From: Oscillospiraceae bacterium
Lineage (GTDB): Bacteria; Bacillota; Clostridia; Oscillospirales; Ruminococcaceae
Assembly (NCBI GenBank): GCA_015067215.1
Contig: SVMW01000006.1
Coordinates: forward strand, 1-64,000
DNA: 64,000 nt
Reading direction: 5' to 3'
This document shows positions 17,965-28,374 of this stretch, in pieces. Numbering within the stretch: the stretch's first letter is position 1; each line of letters opens with the position of its first letter. A program made the translations under genes and the position numbers. A model generated the notes under the pieces. That model worked only from the letters and a program-made list of their open reading frames with translations, was not told where the DNA came from and made no database searches.

Positions 17965-18414
17965 TCAGTAAAGTTTTGCCCCTGCAGGAATTTCGTCGCT
18001 CAGCATAACAAGGTTAAGCTTTTCTTCACCGCCAACGGTGTGAATTGCAGACATAAGCATGCCGCAGGATTCAATGCCCATCATTTTTCTTGGAGGCAGG
18101 TTTGTAATTGCAAGCAAAGTTTTGCCCACAAGCTGTTCAGGTTCATAAAATTCGTGAATGCCGGAAAGTATTACACGGTCGGTGCCGGTGCCGTCATCAA
18201 GCACAAAATGCAGCAGTTTTTTGCTTTTTTTAACTGCGGAACATTCTTTAACCTTTACAACGCGGAAATCAGATTTACTGAATGTTTCAAAATCCACATA
18301 TTCTTCAAACAAAGGTTCTGTTTCAACACCTGCAGGTTCTGTCACAGCTTCCTGTTCGGTTTCAACTGTTGTTTCGGCTGTTGTTTCTTCAATTTTTAAT
18401 GTTTCTTCGCACAT
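17965..18414 (-). CDS. Stand-alone tRNA-binding domain protein (MetRS C-terminal/Trbp111-like)
   Basis: 'SDFRVVKVKECSAVKKSKKLLHFVLDDGTGTDRVILSGIHEFYEPEQLVGKTLLAITNLPPRKMMGIESCGMLMSA'. Confidence 0.88.
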   Translation of the reverse strand: MCEETLKIEETTAETTVETEQEAVTEPAGVETEPLFEEYVDFETFSKSDFRVVKVKECSAVKKSKKLLHFVLDDGTGTDRVILSGIHEFYEPEQLVGKTLLAITNLPPRKMMGIESCGMLMSAIHTVGGEEKLNLVMLSDEIPAGAKLY

Positions 18415-18566
18415 AGCTATATCCCCTCATATCTTTTTTATCCAATGATATCACCATGGAAATCAAATTACAAGTGCTGCACTTTAAACACAACAGCGGT
18501 TGATTTAATGGCTGTTCTCTACTATAATGGTTTATATATTTGACAGATTATGGTCAGAGGTAAAAC

Positions 18567-20204
18567 ATGATTATTACAGATTTTCTTGAAAAAAACGCCA
18601 GACTGTACGGACACGAAACCGCGCTGGTAGAGATAAACCCGTCAGAAGAAAGGGACAAGGCTGTCACCTGGTGGGATTTTAACCTTATCGAAAGTGCAGG
18701 GCAGGATGCTCCTTACCGCCGTGAAATGAGCTGGAAGGACTTTGACCGCAGCTCCAACCGCATTGCAAACCTGCTTCTCAGCAGATGTGTAAAAAAAGGC
18801 ACAAAGGTGGCAATTCTTGTAATGAACTGCCTTGAATGGCTGCCTGTTTATTTTGGCGTGCTCAAGGCAGGCTGTATTGCCGTGCCTATGAACTACCGTT
18901 ATTCATCGGACGAAATAAAATACTGTCTTGACCTTGCAGATGTTGAAATGCTGGTGTTCGGCCCGGAATTTATCAGCCGTATCGATGCAATTGTGGACGA
19001 TATACCAAAGGTGAACACACTGTTTTTTGTTGGCGGCAATGTGCCGTCATATGCTCAGGACTGCATTAAACTGGCAGGGTACTGCTCTTCCTCCGCACCG
19101 CCGGTTGCCCTGGATGAAGAAGACGATGCTGCAATTTACTTTTCTTCAGGTACAACAGGCTTCCCTAAAGCTATTCTGCACAACCATAAATCTCTTGTGC
19201 ACGCCTGTATTACCGAGCAGAAGCACCACAATCAGCAGCGTGAGGACGTGTTCCTCTGCATACCGCCGCTTTATCACACAGGTGCAAAAATGCATTGGTT
19301 CGGCTCCCTCGTGTCAGGGTCCAAAGCGGTGCTGCTGCGTGGGGTAAAACCTGAATGGATACTGCGTGCGGTAACAGAAGAAAAATGCACCATCGTATGG
19401 CTGCTTGTGCCGTGGGCACAGGACCTGCTGGATGCTATTGATGACGGCAGAATTGACCTTTCAAGATATCGTCTCAGTCAGTGGAGACTTATGCACATCG
19501 GCGCACAGCCTGTGCCGCCAAGCCTTATCCGCCGCTGGCTCAGCGTTTTCCCAGACCACAGCTACGATACAAACTACGGCCTTTCCGAATCTATCGGCCC
19601 GGGCTGTGTACATCTTGGCGTGGAAAACATCGCTAAGGTTGGTGCCATCGGCAAAGCTGGTTATGGCTGGCAGACACGAATTGTTGACGAACACGGAACC
19701 GATGTTGCAGAGGGCGATGTAGGCGAGTTGATTGTAAAAGGCGACGGCATAATGACCTGCTATTACAAAAATCCACAGGCTACAGAAGAAGTTCTCCGTG
19801 ACGGCTGGCTGTTTACAGGGGATATGGCAAAAGCCGACAGTGACGGCTTTATCTACCTTGTTGACCGCAAAAAAGACGTTGTTATTTCAGGCGGTGAAAA
19901 TATTTACCCTGTCCAGATTGAAGATTTCCTGCGCAGTTATGACAAAATCAAGGATGTTGCAGTTATCGGTCTGCCTGACAGCCGTCTTGGCGAAATTGCA
20001 GCGGCAATTATAGAAATAAAGGAAAATGAAAACTGTACACAGCAGGAAATTGACCTGTTCTGTATGGAGTTGCCGCGTTACAAACGACCAAGAAAAATCA
20101 TCTTTGACAAGGTGCCGCGCAACCCTACAGGCAAAATTGAAAAACCTGTACTGCGTCAGCGTTACTGTTCCGACAGACTTGTTGAAGCACAGATTAAAGG
20201 CTGA
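18567..20204 (+). CDS. AMP-dependent acyl-CoA synthetase/ligase
   Basis: 'AAIYFSSGTTGFPKAILHNHKSL', 'LFTGDMAKADSDGFIYLVDRKKDVVISGGENIYP'. Confidence 0.92.
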   Translation: MIITDFLEKNARLYGHETALVEINPSEERDKAVTWWDFNLIESAGQDAPYRREMSWKDFDRSSNRIANLLLSRCVKKGTKVAILVMNCLEWLPVYFGVLKAGCIAVPMNYRYSSDEIKYCLDLADVEMLVFGPEFISRIDAIVDDIPKVNTLFFVGGNVPSYAQDCIKLAGYCSSSAPPVALDEEDDAAIYFSSGTTGFPKAILHNHKSLVHACITEQKHHNQQREDVFLCIPPLYHTGAKMHWFGSLVSGSKAVLLRGVKPEWILRAVTEEKCTIVWLLVPWAQDLLDAIDDGRIDLSRYRLSQWRLMHIGAQPVPPSLIRRWLSVFPDHSYDTNYGLSESIGPGCVHLGVENIAKVGAIGKAGYGWQTRIVDEHGTDVAEGDVGELIVKGDGIMTCYYKNPQATEEVLRDGWLFTGDMAKADSDGFIYLVDRKKDVVISGGENIYPVQIEDFLRSYDKIKDVAVIGLPDSRLGEIAAAIIEIKENENCTQQEIDLFCMELPRYKRPRKIIFDKVPRNPTGKIEKPVLRQRYCSDRLVEAQIKG

Positions 20205-20319
20205 TAAATTACTGTTTGCAGTTTCTGACACAATGCACAGGGCAATTTATGATGTACCGTTGCTTTGTTACACATTATTTAACAGTACAACACAAAACTG
20301 CACAACAATATACTGACAA

Positions 20320-20354
20320 AAAAACAGAAAGTCTTTTAAGACTTTCTGTTTTTA
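20320..20354. terminator. Bidirectional terminator
   Basis: AAAAACAGAAAGTCTT-tt-AAGACTTTCTGTTTTT between convergent genes. Confidence 0.88.
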
Positions 20355-20383
20355 CTTTTTGTAATTATTGTAATTTGTTTTTA

Positions 20384-21346
20384 TCAGTTCTGATAACTGA
20401 ATATGACAGGCTGGGTTTCAGGGTGTATTGCGTCAAACACAAAGCCTGCTTCCTTAAGCTGTCTTATCATTTCAGGCAATGCTTCTACAGTGGTATATTT
20501 ATAGTCCGAATCGTGCATAAGCACAACGCCGCGGTTTACTCTGTTTGCCTGTGTAAGCACGCTGGAAACAATGTGGCTTGCGGCAGGCGGTGTTGATGCA
20601 GCGTCCTCGCTGGAGATGTTCCAGTCATAAGGCACAAAGCCGCGTCGCAGCATTTCGGCAATAATTTCCTGGTTTATGCCTGTGTTATAGGCATTTATGC
20701 TGCCGCCCGGAAAACGGAACACAGTAGGTGTAACCCCTGTAACTTCCTTTATCTGTGAAAACATTTTGTACATGTCTTCAAGATAGCTTTCCACCGATGC
20801 ATATATTGTTTTGTACTGATGTGTGTATGTATGCATACCAATGGTGTGGCCGGCATTTACAATATCACGCATCCACTGATAACTCTGTTCATCGTGCTGG
20901 CCAACCACAAAAAAAGTGGCTTTGACATTGTTTTCTTCCAGAATTTTAAGAATTTCAGGCGTGCGTGGGGACGGACCATCGTCAAAGGTGAGATAAATTG
21001 TCTTGTCGCTGTAATCAAGCAGATTAAGCTCCTGCGGAGCATAAAAATCAGGGTAAAGTGTCTGGTAGGATGGTGCTTCGGACGGTGGTGTTATGGCATG
21101 AATGTGTGTCTTGCTCATTGTTTCAGCGTCTGTGACTGTCATAAGCTGTGAATCCAGCAGGCTTTCCAGTCTGGCTGCATCCTTTTCGGCATTGCTGTAT
21201 TTTACAGCCAGGCCTGCCACAAAAAACCACGGAACAGTAATAAGCAGCAGCAAAACAGTAAGTATAAGGTGCTTGTAAAAACGCACACTTCCTATGTAAC
21301 TGTGCCACCAGCTACGGTCTAAAAGTTTTTTCATATAATACCTCAA
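20384..21346 (-). CDS. Membrane-anchored polysaccharide deacetylase (NodB homology)
   Basis: 'KTIYLTFDDGPSPRTPEILKILEENNVKATFFVVG', 'HTIGMHTYTH', 'FRFPGGS'. Confidence 0.92.
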   Translation of the reverse strand: MRYYMKKLLDRSWWHSYIGSVRFYKHLILTVLLLLITVPWFFVAGLAVKYSNAEKDAARLESLLDSQLMTVTDAETMSKTHIHAITPPSEAPSYQTLYPDFYAPQELNLLDYSDKTIYLTFDDGPSPRTPEILKILEENNVKATFFVVGQHDEQSYQWMRDIVNAGHTIGMHTYTHQYKTIYASVESYLEDMYKMFSQIKEVTGVTPTVFRFPGGSINAYNTGINQEIIAEMLRRGFVPYDWNISSEDAASTPPAASHIVSSVLTQANRVNRGVVLMHDSDYKYTTVEALPEMIRQLKEAGFVFDAIHPETQPVIFSYQN

Positions 21347-21665
21347 AAAAGAAAAGCAGCTTTCTGTAAAAGGAACACCGGAATACCGCCGTATTTGTTT
21401 TTTGGCAGTTTTGTGTGCAGCTGTGCTTTCCTAGATATTTAATATACCAAATTTACGTCGATAAAACAAGGTTTTGTTACTGATATAGCGGAAAAACAGT
21501 GATTTTCTGATTTTCTGCGGATATGAACCGCGTGAATATACACAGTAAAGATATTGTAAAATTTGTGTAACATAAAATACAGTGTTGTTGAAATATGTTT
21601 CTGTTGTGGTAAAATAATATTATAATGAATATTGCTATCACAAATAATTGTTATGGGGTGAATTT

Positions 21666-22331
21666 ATGGTAACCTACAAAGAAGTAAGAGAAAATGAAGA
21701 TATAAAAACATACATAAAAATGGCGGATGAAACAATGGCCAGCATGCGTTTTACCGAACACAGCTTTGCTCACGTTGTGCGCTGCGCCGATGTTGCAGGC
21801 GGTATTCTTGAAAAACTGGGCTATGATGAACGCACAGTTGAACTTGCACAGATTGCTGCATATATGCATGACATAGGCAATGTGGTAAACCGCATTGACC
21901 ATGCTCAGTCAGGCGCTGTTATGGCATTTCGCCTGCTTGACAAAATGGGCATGAAAGCGGAAGAAATCTCCCGCATTGTAACAGCTATCGGCAACCACGA
22001 TGAAAAAACCGCTTTTCCTGTAAACGAAGTTGCGGCGGCACTTATCATTGCGGACAAAAGCGATGTGCGCCGCAGCCGTGTGCGTGAGGAGGAAAGAGCA
22101 ACAATAAGCGAAGATATTCACGACCGTGTAAACTACGCGGTGGAAAAATCCAGACTTGTACTGGATACCGACAGCAAAAAGTTTACGCTTTATCTCACAG
22201 TTGACGAAACTATCAGCCGTATAAGCGAATATTTTGAAATTTTCCTGGACCGCATGCTGCTCTGCCGCCGTTCCGCAAAATATTTCGGTGCTGAATTTGA
22301 AGTTAACATCAACGGCATGGTGGTTATGTAA
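21666..22331 (+). CDS. HD domain phosphohydrolase
   Basis: 'EHSFAHVVRCADVAGGIL', 'AAYMHDIGN', 'NHDEK'. Confidence 0.88.
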   Translation: MVTYKEVRENEDIKTYIKMADETMASMRFTEHSFAHVVRCADVAGGILEKLGYDERTVELAQIAAYMHDIGNVVNRIDHAQSGAVMAFRLLDKMGMKAEEISRIVTAIGNHDEKTAFPVNEVAAALIIADKSDVRRSRVREEERATISEDIHDRVNYAVEKSRLVLDTDSKKFTLYLTVDETISRISEYFEIFLDRMLLCRRSAKYFGAEFEVNINGMVVM

Positions 22332-22382
22332 AAAACACTGCAAAAACAATGCAAAGCCGTAACAGAACAGTAAAGGCCTGAG

Positions 22383-23711
22383 GTGAAAATGAACAAGGAT
22401 TTAACGGTTGGCAAACCGGAGACGGTGCTGTGGAAATTCTGTATGCCGCTTTTTGCAAGCATTATATTTCAGCAGTTATACAACCTTGCCGACAGTTTTG
22501 TGGCAGGTAAATTTATAGGGGAAGAAGCCCTTGCGGCAGTTGGGAACAGCTATGAAATAACACTTATATATCTGGCTTTTGCTGTTGGCTGTAACATCGG
22601 CTGCTCCGTTGTTGTGGCAAGGCTGTTTGGTGCAAAGCAGTTTGCGGACATGAAAACAGCAGTGTATACAACAATGATAAGCTGTGGGGTGCTGTGTCTT
22701 GTGCTTATGACATCAGGCCTTGTGCTGTGTAATGCCATGCTGCAGCTTATACATACACCGCAGAATATATTTGCCGATTCAAAGCTGTATATGGACATAT
22801 ACATTCTGGGGCTTCCGTTTGTATTCTTTTACAATATTGCAACGGGCATATTTTCTGCCCTGGGAAACTCAAAAACACCTCTTGTATTTCTTGCTGTGTC
22901 GTCCACCTCAAACATTGTTGCCGACGTAGTTTTTGTAACTGTGTTTGATATGGGTGTGGCAGGGGTTGCATGGGCAACATTTATCTGTCAGGGGTTAAGT
23001 TGCGTTGCTGCGGTTTTCACCGTTTTCAGACATCTGCAAAGGATAAAAACAGATATTAAACCAAAGGCGTATTCCTGGCAGCTGCAGAAAAAACTGGCAG
23101 CAATGGCTGTGCCGAGTATTCTGCAGCAAAGCTCCATTTCGGTGGGTAACATAATAATTCAGGGCATAATAAACACATATGGTTCAGGGGTTATTGCAGG
23201 TTATGCTGCAGCTGTAAAACTTAACAACCTGGTTATCACCTCTTATACAACTCTGGGCAACGGCATATCAAGCTATACTGCACAGAACATAGGTGCAGGC
23301 AAACTGCACAGGGTACCGCAGGGCCTTAAGGCAGGAATTAAACTTGTGTGGACACTCAGTGTGCCGTTTATTCTGCTGTACTGTTTCGGGGGCAGACATC
23401 TGGCATACTTTTTTATAAACAACCCGACAGAAACCGCGTTGACGGTTGCGGTGCAGTTTTTGCTTATTGTAGCACCGTTTTATCCTGTGGTTTCTGCTAA
23501 AATGTCAATCGACGGGGTGTTCCGCGGTTCCGAAAGAATGAGGCAGTTTCTTGTTGCCACAACAACCGACCTGCTGGTAAGAGTAGTGCTTGCAAAGGTT
23601 TTTTCCGATATGTTCGGGGCAATTGGCATATGGTGTGCATGGCCGGTGGGCTGGACGACAGGCCTTGTGCTGAATATACTGTTTTACAGAAAACAGAAAT
23701 ACGGCAAATAA
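22383..23711 (+). CDS. MATE family efflux transporter
   Basis: 'LPLFASIIFQQLYNLADSFVAGKFIGEEALAAVGNS'-type N-terminus, 12 TM. Confidence 0.92.
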   Translation: MKMNKDLTVGKPETVLWKFCMPLFASIIFQQLYNLADSFVAGKFIGEEALAAVGNSYEITLIYLAFAVGCNIGCSVVVARLFGAKQFADMKTAVYTTMISCGVLCLVLMTSGLVLCNAMLQLIHTPQNIFADSKLYMDIYILGLPFVFFYNIATGIFSALGNSKTPLVFLAVSSTSNIVADVVFVTVFDMGVAGVAWATFICQGLSCVAAVFTVFRHLQRIKTDIKPKAYSWQLQKKLAAMAVPSILQQSSISVGNIIIQGIINTYGSGVIAGYAAAVKLNNLVITSYTTLGNGISSYTAQNIGAGKLHRVPQGLKAGIKLVWTLSVPFILLYCFGGRHLAYFFINNPTETALTVAVQFLLIVAPFYPVVSAKMSIDGVFRGSERMRQFLVATTTDLLVRVVLAKVFSDMFGAIGIWCAWPVGWTTGLVLNILFYRKQKYGK

Positions 23712-23790
23712 TGTTACAAAAAAGTCTGTGCAGCCAATGTGATTACGATAGGTAAAATGCAGAAATATTAATTTGATATAATAAAAGCAA

Positions 23791-23874
23791 AATGTCATTC
23801 TGAGCGCAGCGAAGAATCTCCCTGCCTGATTAAAACGGGAGATTATTCGTCACTTATGTTCCTCAGAATGACAT
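23791..23874. repeat. GTCATTCTGAG inverted-repeat element, copy B
   Basis: AATGTCATTCTGAGCGCAGCGAAGAATCTCC...CTCAGAATGACAT. Confidence 0.88.
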
Positions 23875-23906
23875 GTTTTTTATCTGGATGAAATTAACTG
23901 AACAAC

Positions 23907-25262
23907 CTACTTCTTTTTGCGGATATATGCAAGGGTCTGTTTTAAAGCACTGTCTTTGTCAACACCTGCAAGCCGCAGTTTGTGGGCATATTCAAGATAA
24001 TCCCCGAATTTATTGTCGGGTTCTGTTCCGGCATCAATCAGGTCCTTGCCACGGACATACGGTTTTGCCATAATTTCGTTAAAAATTTCAAGTCTTTTAT
24101 AAAGAAAATCTTCGTGCGGGGTTATGCCGTTTTGCATAATTCTGCCGTAGTTGTCTGCAATGGCAATGCAGACAAGGGCGTCGGGGTCAGTGCATAGGTC
24201 AAACATTCTGTTGGTGGATTTTACCCCTGCATTCATTGCCGCAAGGGCGTTTGGCTTCATGTGCAGGGCACACAGGTTAAGGGTGTAGTTTATCAGCTTT
24301 GTTTCGGAAGTTATACGCCGCAGAAAAGATTCTGCCGGTACAAGCCCCTCTGTTTCATGACCGATGGAACGGATTTTTCCATCTGAAATTTCGGTGCACA
24401 CTGCCTTGCCGAAATCGTGGCACAGTGCCGCCAGCATAAAACCAAATGGATTTTTGGCCTTATGGCGGTATTTTGCCGCCTGGTCAAGCACCATCATGGT
24501 GTGGGTCCACACATCGCCCTCGGCGTGAAAAACAGGGTTCTGCGGCACACCGATAACATTGGCAAGTTCCGAAAACCAAAAGTCGAGCTGATTCATTTTT
24601 CTCAGATTTTCAAAAAATACCGATGGCCTGTCCGCCTGCATCAGTGCCTTGTACAGTTCTGCTTCCACACGTTCTTTTGGCAGGGTGTCCAGCTTCATAT
24701 GTGAGCACAGGGAGACAGTTTCTCCGTCAATTTCAAAGCCCAACCTTGCTGCAAACAGTGCACCGCGAAGCACCCGCAGAGGGTCTTCGGCAAAGTAAGT
24801 GCTGTCTATGTGACGGATAATTTTGCTGTGCAGGTCGTCTGTACCGCCAAAATGGTCGCATATTTCGCCTGTCAGCATATTCTGCATAAGGGCATTCACA
24901 GTAAAATCACGGCGCATTGCCGCTTTTTCTGTGCCGATAAACGGGTCAACAAACACATCAAAATCGCGGTGCCCTGTACCGCGGGCAGTTTCTTTGCGGG
25001 GCAGGGCAATATCAAGGGAATATCCCTTTATGCTGTAAATGCCAAATGCTGCGCCGACAGTCAGCACCTGGCCAAATTCTGAAAGAATTTTTTTGAGGGT
25101 ATCGGGCTGTATGCCGTGAACTTCCATGTCAATATCTTTGCTGTCAATGCCCAGAAGAATATCCCGCACATATCCGCCCACATACCAGCAGATGCCGCCC
25201 TGTCTGTCAACAGCCTGTGCAATAGCTGCGGCAAGGTCGGTTTCAGTTCTGTAAACAATCAC
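23907..25262 (-). CDS. CCA-adding enzyme/poly(A) polymerase family nucleotidyltransferase with HD domain
   Basis: 'CWYVGGYVRDILLGIDSKDIDMEVHG', 'RDFTVNALM', 'ALCHDFGKA'. Confidence 0.9.
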   Translation of the reverse strand: MIVYRTETDLAAAIAQAVDRQGGICWYVGGYVRDILLGIDSKDIDMEVHGIQPDTLKKILSEFGQVLTVGAAFGIYSIKGYSLDIALPRKETARGTGHRDFDVFVDPFIGTEKAAMRRDFTVNALMQNMLTGEICDHFGGTDDLHSKIIRHIDSTYFAEDPLRVLRGALFAARLGFEIDGETVSLCSHMKLDTLPKERVEAELYKALMQADRPSVFFENLRKMNQLDFWFSELANVIGVPQNPVFHAEGDVWTHTMMVLDQAAKYRHKAKNPFGFMLAALCHDFGKAVCTEISDGKIRSIGHETEGLVPAESFLRRITSETKLINYTLNLCALHMKPNALAAMNAGVKSTNRMFDLCTDPDALVCIAIADNYGRIMQNGITPHEDFLYKRLEIFNEIMAKPYVRGKDLIDAGTEPDNKFGDYLEYAHKLRLAGVDKDSALKQTLAYIRKKK

Positions 25263-25281
25263 GGGACTCCTCCTTTAAAAA

Positions 25282-26253
25282 TCAGCCAAGTGCTTTTTCA
25301 AGCATTTCCCTGTATCGCTGTACCACTCTGTCAGGCCCCTGAAGGGTTATTTTTTCGCCAAAGCCGAACAGCCAGCCGAAAAAGTTAGGGCTTAAGGACA
25401 CCTGTGTACGCACCTTAAAATGCTCGCTGTCGGCAATTTCGGTGTGTACATCCTCGCCAAAGCGGTCAATAATAACCTTCATCATTTCATTTTCACACAG
25501 AAGTTCCACCGTAACGCGCTGTTCGTCATACATCTGGAATACTGTTTTGGTGTATTCCGAAATGCTGAAATCGGCAGGAACAGGCTGTGCTCTTTCCTCC
25601 AGAATTTCAGGGGTGGACTCAATGCGGTCAACGCGGAATGTGCCTGTTTTGCCGTGCTTGTGGGAAAAACCGACAACATAGTAATAGTCGCCGTTCCACA
25701 CCAGAGTGTACGGGCTGAAAACATAAGGCTTGCCGTCGTTGCGCAACACCTTTTCTTTGTTGGCGTTGTATTCAAAGTATGTAAACTGAACCTTTCTGCC
25801 CTGATTGATAGCATCGTTTATGCAGTCAACAATATAAAAGGAACGTTCGTTGTTCGGTTTTATTCGGCTTTCGGTGTGGATGTTGCGTTTTATATTTTCC
25901 CGCTGATAAACGCTGGCAAAGCGGTCCAGCTTGGCAATCAGCTCGTGACTTTTCTTTTCGGTAATAAATTTGGAGGAAGCCACGGCATCCACCAGCAGTT
26001 TGAGTTCAGGCAGCTCAAAATAGCGGGTGCCGATAAAATATCTGTTCTGGGTGGAACGGGTGCACTGCACATCAACATCCATCTCAATAAGGTCTGCAAT
26101 ATCCTTTCCGACGGTGGTGCGGTGAATTTTCATTCCGTATTCTTCATCCAGAATTCTGATAATCTGTGCAGTGGTCAGAGGGTGCTCTTCGTCGGAATAT
26201 TTTTCCAGCACCTCCTGCATAAGCATAAGTCTTTTTTTGTTGTCCTTTTCCAT
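25282..26253 (-). CDS. WYL domain transcriptional regulator (HTH plus WYL)
   Basis: N-term HTH; 'YYYVVGFSHKHGKTGTFRVDRI'. Confidence 0.88.
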   Translation of the reverse strand: MEKDNKKRLMLMQEVLEKYSDEEHPLTTAQIIRILDEEYGMKIHRTTVGKDIADLIEMDVDVQCTRSTQNRYFIGTRYFELPELKLLVDAVASSKFITEKKSHELIAKLDRFASVYQRENIKRNIHTESRIKPNNERSFYIVDCINDAINQGRKVQFTYFEYNANKEKVLRNDGKPYVFSPYTLVWNGDYYYVVGFSHKHGKTGTFRVDRIESTPEILEERAQPVPADFSISEYTKTVFQMYDEQRVTVELLCENEMMKVIIDRFGEDVHTEIADSEHFKVRTQVSLSPNFFGWLFGFGEKITLQGPDRVVQRYREMLEKALG

Positions 26254-26407
26254 AGTATCACCTTTTTAAAGCGGTTTTATTACTTTAATGATATGTTACA
26301 AGCGGCAGGCAGTCAAGCAATAAAAAACGGTGCTGTCATTTTCCGGCACACGGAAGGAAAAAACAATGATAAAACCGTCGGATTCAGGCCGTGTCTGCAG
26401 CACAAAA

Positions 26408-26442
26408 CAAAAAAGCCTCTGACAAAACTGTCAGAAGCTTTG
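26408..26442 (-). terminator. Terminator of 26469-27329 gene
   Basis: TCTGACA/TGTCAGA with minus-strand TTTTTTG tail. Confidence 0.75.
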
Positions 26443-26468
26443 AGTTGTCAATATAAAACACAAAGGAA

Positions 26469-27329
26469 CTATTCCACATCTTCAACCTTTTTATCAAGAG
26501 GCTGTTCCAGCATTTTAGGGTCTTTCATAAATTTGCGCATCAGTCGCAGGCTGTTTGCAAAATACAGCCCGTCACAGAACCTTTCGTCCGATACAAGGCC
26601 AAAACCCATATGTTTTTCTTCAATAATTTCACCGTTTTTTACAACAGGAATGCGTTTTTCCTTGCCCATTGCAAAAAACAGGCCTGTGGTGCCGAAATTG
26701 TAGGTGTGGTGGAAAATGTGGTTGATGCCAAGGCTTTTAAGGTTGGTTACAAAAAAGGATGTGTGCATAGGGCTTAGGTCCACAATCATTTTTGGCATAA
26801 TGTTGTGTTTGTCCATCCACAGAAGCACATTGACCACAAATTTAATAAGAAAACCCGGAATTCTGTGCATCAGGGTGCGCATCAGCTTGTCGGTGTCGTT
26901 TTCACCTTTGCGGTTTACCGTTTCGTTTGCAATGCGTTTGTCAAGCATCTGTGCAATTTCGGTAATTGTTTCGGTGCCTTCAAAGCACATTTTTATGGTA
27001 GTACCCTCGGAGTCGTTTCTGAGGGTGGGGTGAACAACAAAACTTACCCATATTTTCGGGCGGGCGTATATTCTGCCGTTCATACAGAAACGGTTAAGCT
27101 GCGGGCGCAATGCAATCAGACGTACAATTGCCGCAATAAGAATGTGCATATAGCCTATTTTAATGCCCTCTGCTTCTTTTTCTTTTATGTAGGTATCCCA
27201 GGGTTCGCAGTTGAAGGTGTCTTCGTACATGTTCATACTGTCACTGCGTTCCTTCATAATGTACGGCATAATCATCTGCATAGGCTCAAGGTTTTTTATT
27301 CTTCTGCCGTCAGGTCTTTTTCCAAACAT
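26469..27329 (-). CDS. Lipoyl-less 2-oxoacid dehydrogenase E2/CAT-superfamily acyltransferase-like protein
   Basis: Core E2-like fold signature 'MGKEKRIPVVKNGEIIEEKHMGFGLVSDERFCDGLYFANSLRLMRKFMKDP'; no lipoyl domain. Confidence 0.75.
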   Translation of the reverse strand: MFGKRPDGRRIKNLEPMQMIMPYIMKERSDSMNMYEDTFNCEPWDTYIKEKEAEGIKIGYMHILIAAIVRLIALRPQLNRFCMNGRIYARPKIWVSFVVHPTLRNDSEGTTIKMCFEGTETITEIAQMLDKRIANETVNRKGENDTDKLMRTLMHRIPGFLIKFVVNVLLWMDKHNIMPKMIVDLSPMHTSFFVTNLKSLGINHIFHHTYNFGTTGLFFAMGKEKRIPVVKNGEIIEEKHMGFGLVSDERFCDGLYFANSLRLMRKFMKDPKMLEQPLDKKVEDVE

Positions 27330-27479
27330 ACAGTTCTCCTTTTCATAAAGGTGTTTCACAATTATTACACATATTATACACAATTGTGAAAACTATGGCA
27401 ACCCTGCGGCATCTGCTTTCTGCTGTGCTGCATATGTAAAGTGTGTTTATGCAGCAGCGGTTTTGATGCCGGCAAGATA

Positions 27480-27519
27480 AAAAACAGAGACTTTGTTGTG
27501 CAAAAAGTCTCTGTTTTTC
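27480..27519 (-). terminator. Terminator of Crp/Fnr gene
   Basis: AAAACAGAGACTTT...AAAGTCTCTGTTTT inverted repeat. Confidence 0.75.
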
Positions 27520-27577
27520 TGCGGATAATGGTATGGCGGAAAGTGAATGAAGTTCGACTTTACAGAAAATTATAAAC

Positions 27578-28249
27578 TTATATATCTGTCTGTTTAAGTA
27601 TAAAACTGTTCTTGTAAAAATCCAGCAAGCCTTCGTTTTTCAGTTTGCTGAGTTCGCTGGACATTGCACTGCGGTCCACCGATAAAAAATCTGCAAGCTG
27701 CTGACGGTTGAAAGGAATGTCAAAACAGTTGCTGCCGTAAAGCCTGGACTGTTCTGAAAGGTAGGAAAGCAGTTTTTCCCTTGTGGAACGCTTGGAAATA
27801 TGTTCCAGCTTCTGCACAAGTTTGCGGTTTTTTTCCGATATTGCAAGGAAAAGATTGTGTATTATAGTGTGGTGAAAAACACAGGATGCACTGCAGGTGG
27901 TGGTCATTTTTTCAAAGTCAAAAAAAGCGACAATACACATCTCCATTGCCACCGCATCGTTGAGAAACAGGGTGTCCTGCTGCATGGCGTATGCTTCGCC
28001 GAACATTTCCCCCGGGTGAATTACATTCATTATTGTGCGGTTGCCCCAGTAATCGTCACACTGCACATGGATACGTCCCGAAAGCAGAATGGTTATCTGT
28101 TCCACTCTGTCACCCTGACGGAACACATATTCCCCCTTGGCGTAATGTTTTATCTTTGCCTGCATACAACTGAGCAAAGTTTCAATTTCTGTCGGATTTA
28201 TGCCGCGGAACAAAGGGTTGTTTTTCAGGACAGGAATATATTTTTTCAT
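27578..28249 (-). CDS. Crp/Fnr family transcriptional regulator
   Basis: cNMP-like domain 'YVFRQGDRVEQITILLSGRIHV' and HTH 'FNRQQLADFLSVDRSAMSSELSKLKNEGLL'. Confidence 0.92.
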   Translation of the reverse strand: MKKYIPVLKNNPLFRGINPTEIETLLSCMQAKIKHYAKGEYVFRQGDRVEQITILLSGRIHVQCDDYWGNRTIMNVIHPGEMFGEAYAMQQDTLFLNDAVAMEMCIVAFFDFEKMTTTCSASCVFHHTIIHNLFLAISEKNRKLVQKLEHISKRSTREKLLSYLSEQSRLYGSNCFDIPFNRQQLADFLSVDRSAMSSELSKLKNEGLLDFYKNSFILKQTDI

Positions 28250-28266
28250 AAAAACCTCAGACTTTT

Positions 28267-28280
28267 GTTGTAAAAACAAC
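28267..28280. promoter_or_regulatory. Candidate Crp/Fnr operator
   Basis: Perfect dyad GTTGT-AAAA-ACAAC just upstream of the regulator start and in the divergent intergenic region. Confidence 0.5.
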
Positions 28281-28374
28281 GGACTTTATAACAAAATTAT
28301 ATTATAATATAATAATAAAATCAATGACAAACAATTGCCTATCAAAACGGCATTTATAATAAGGAGATAAAACT

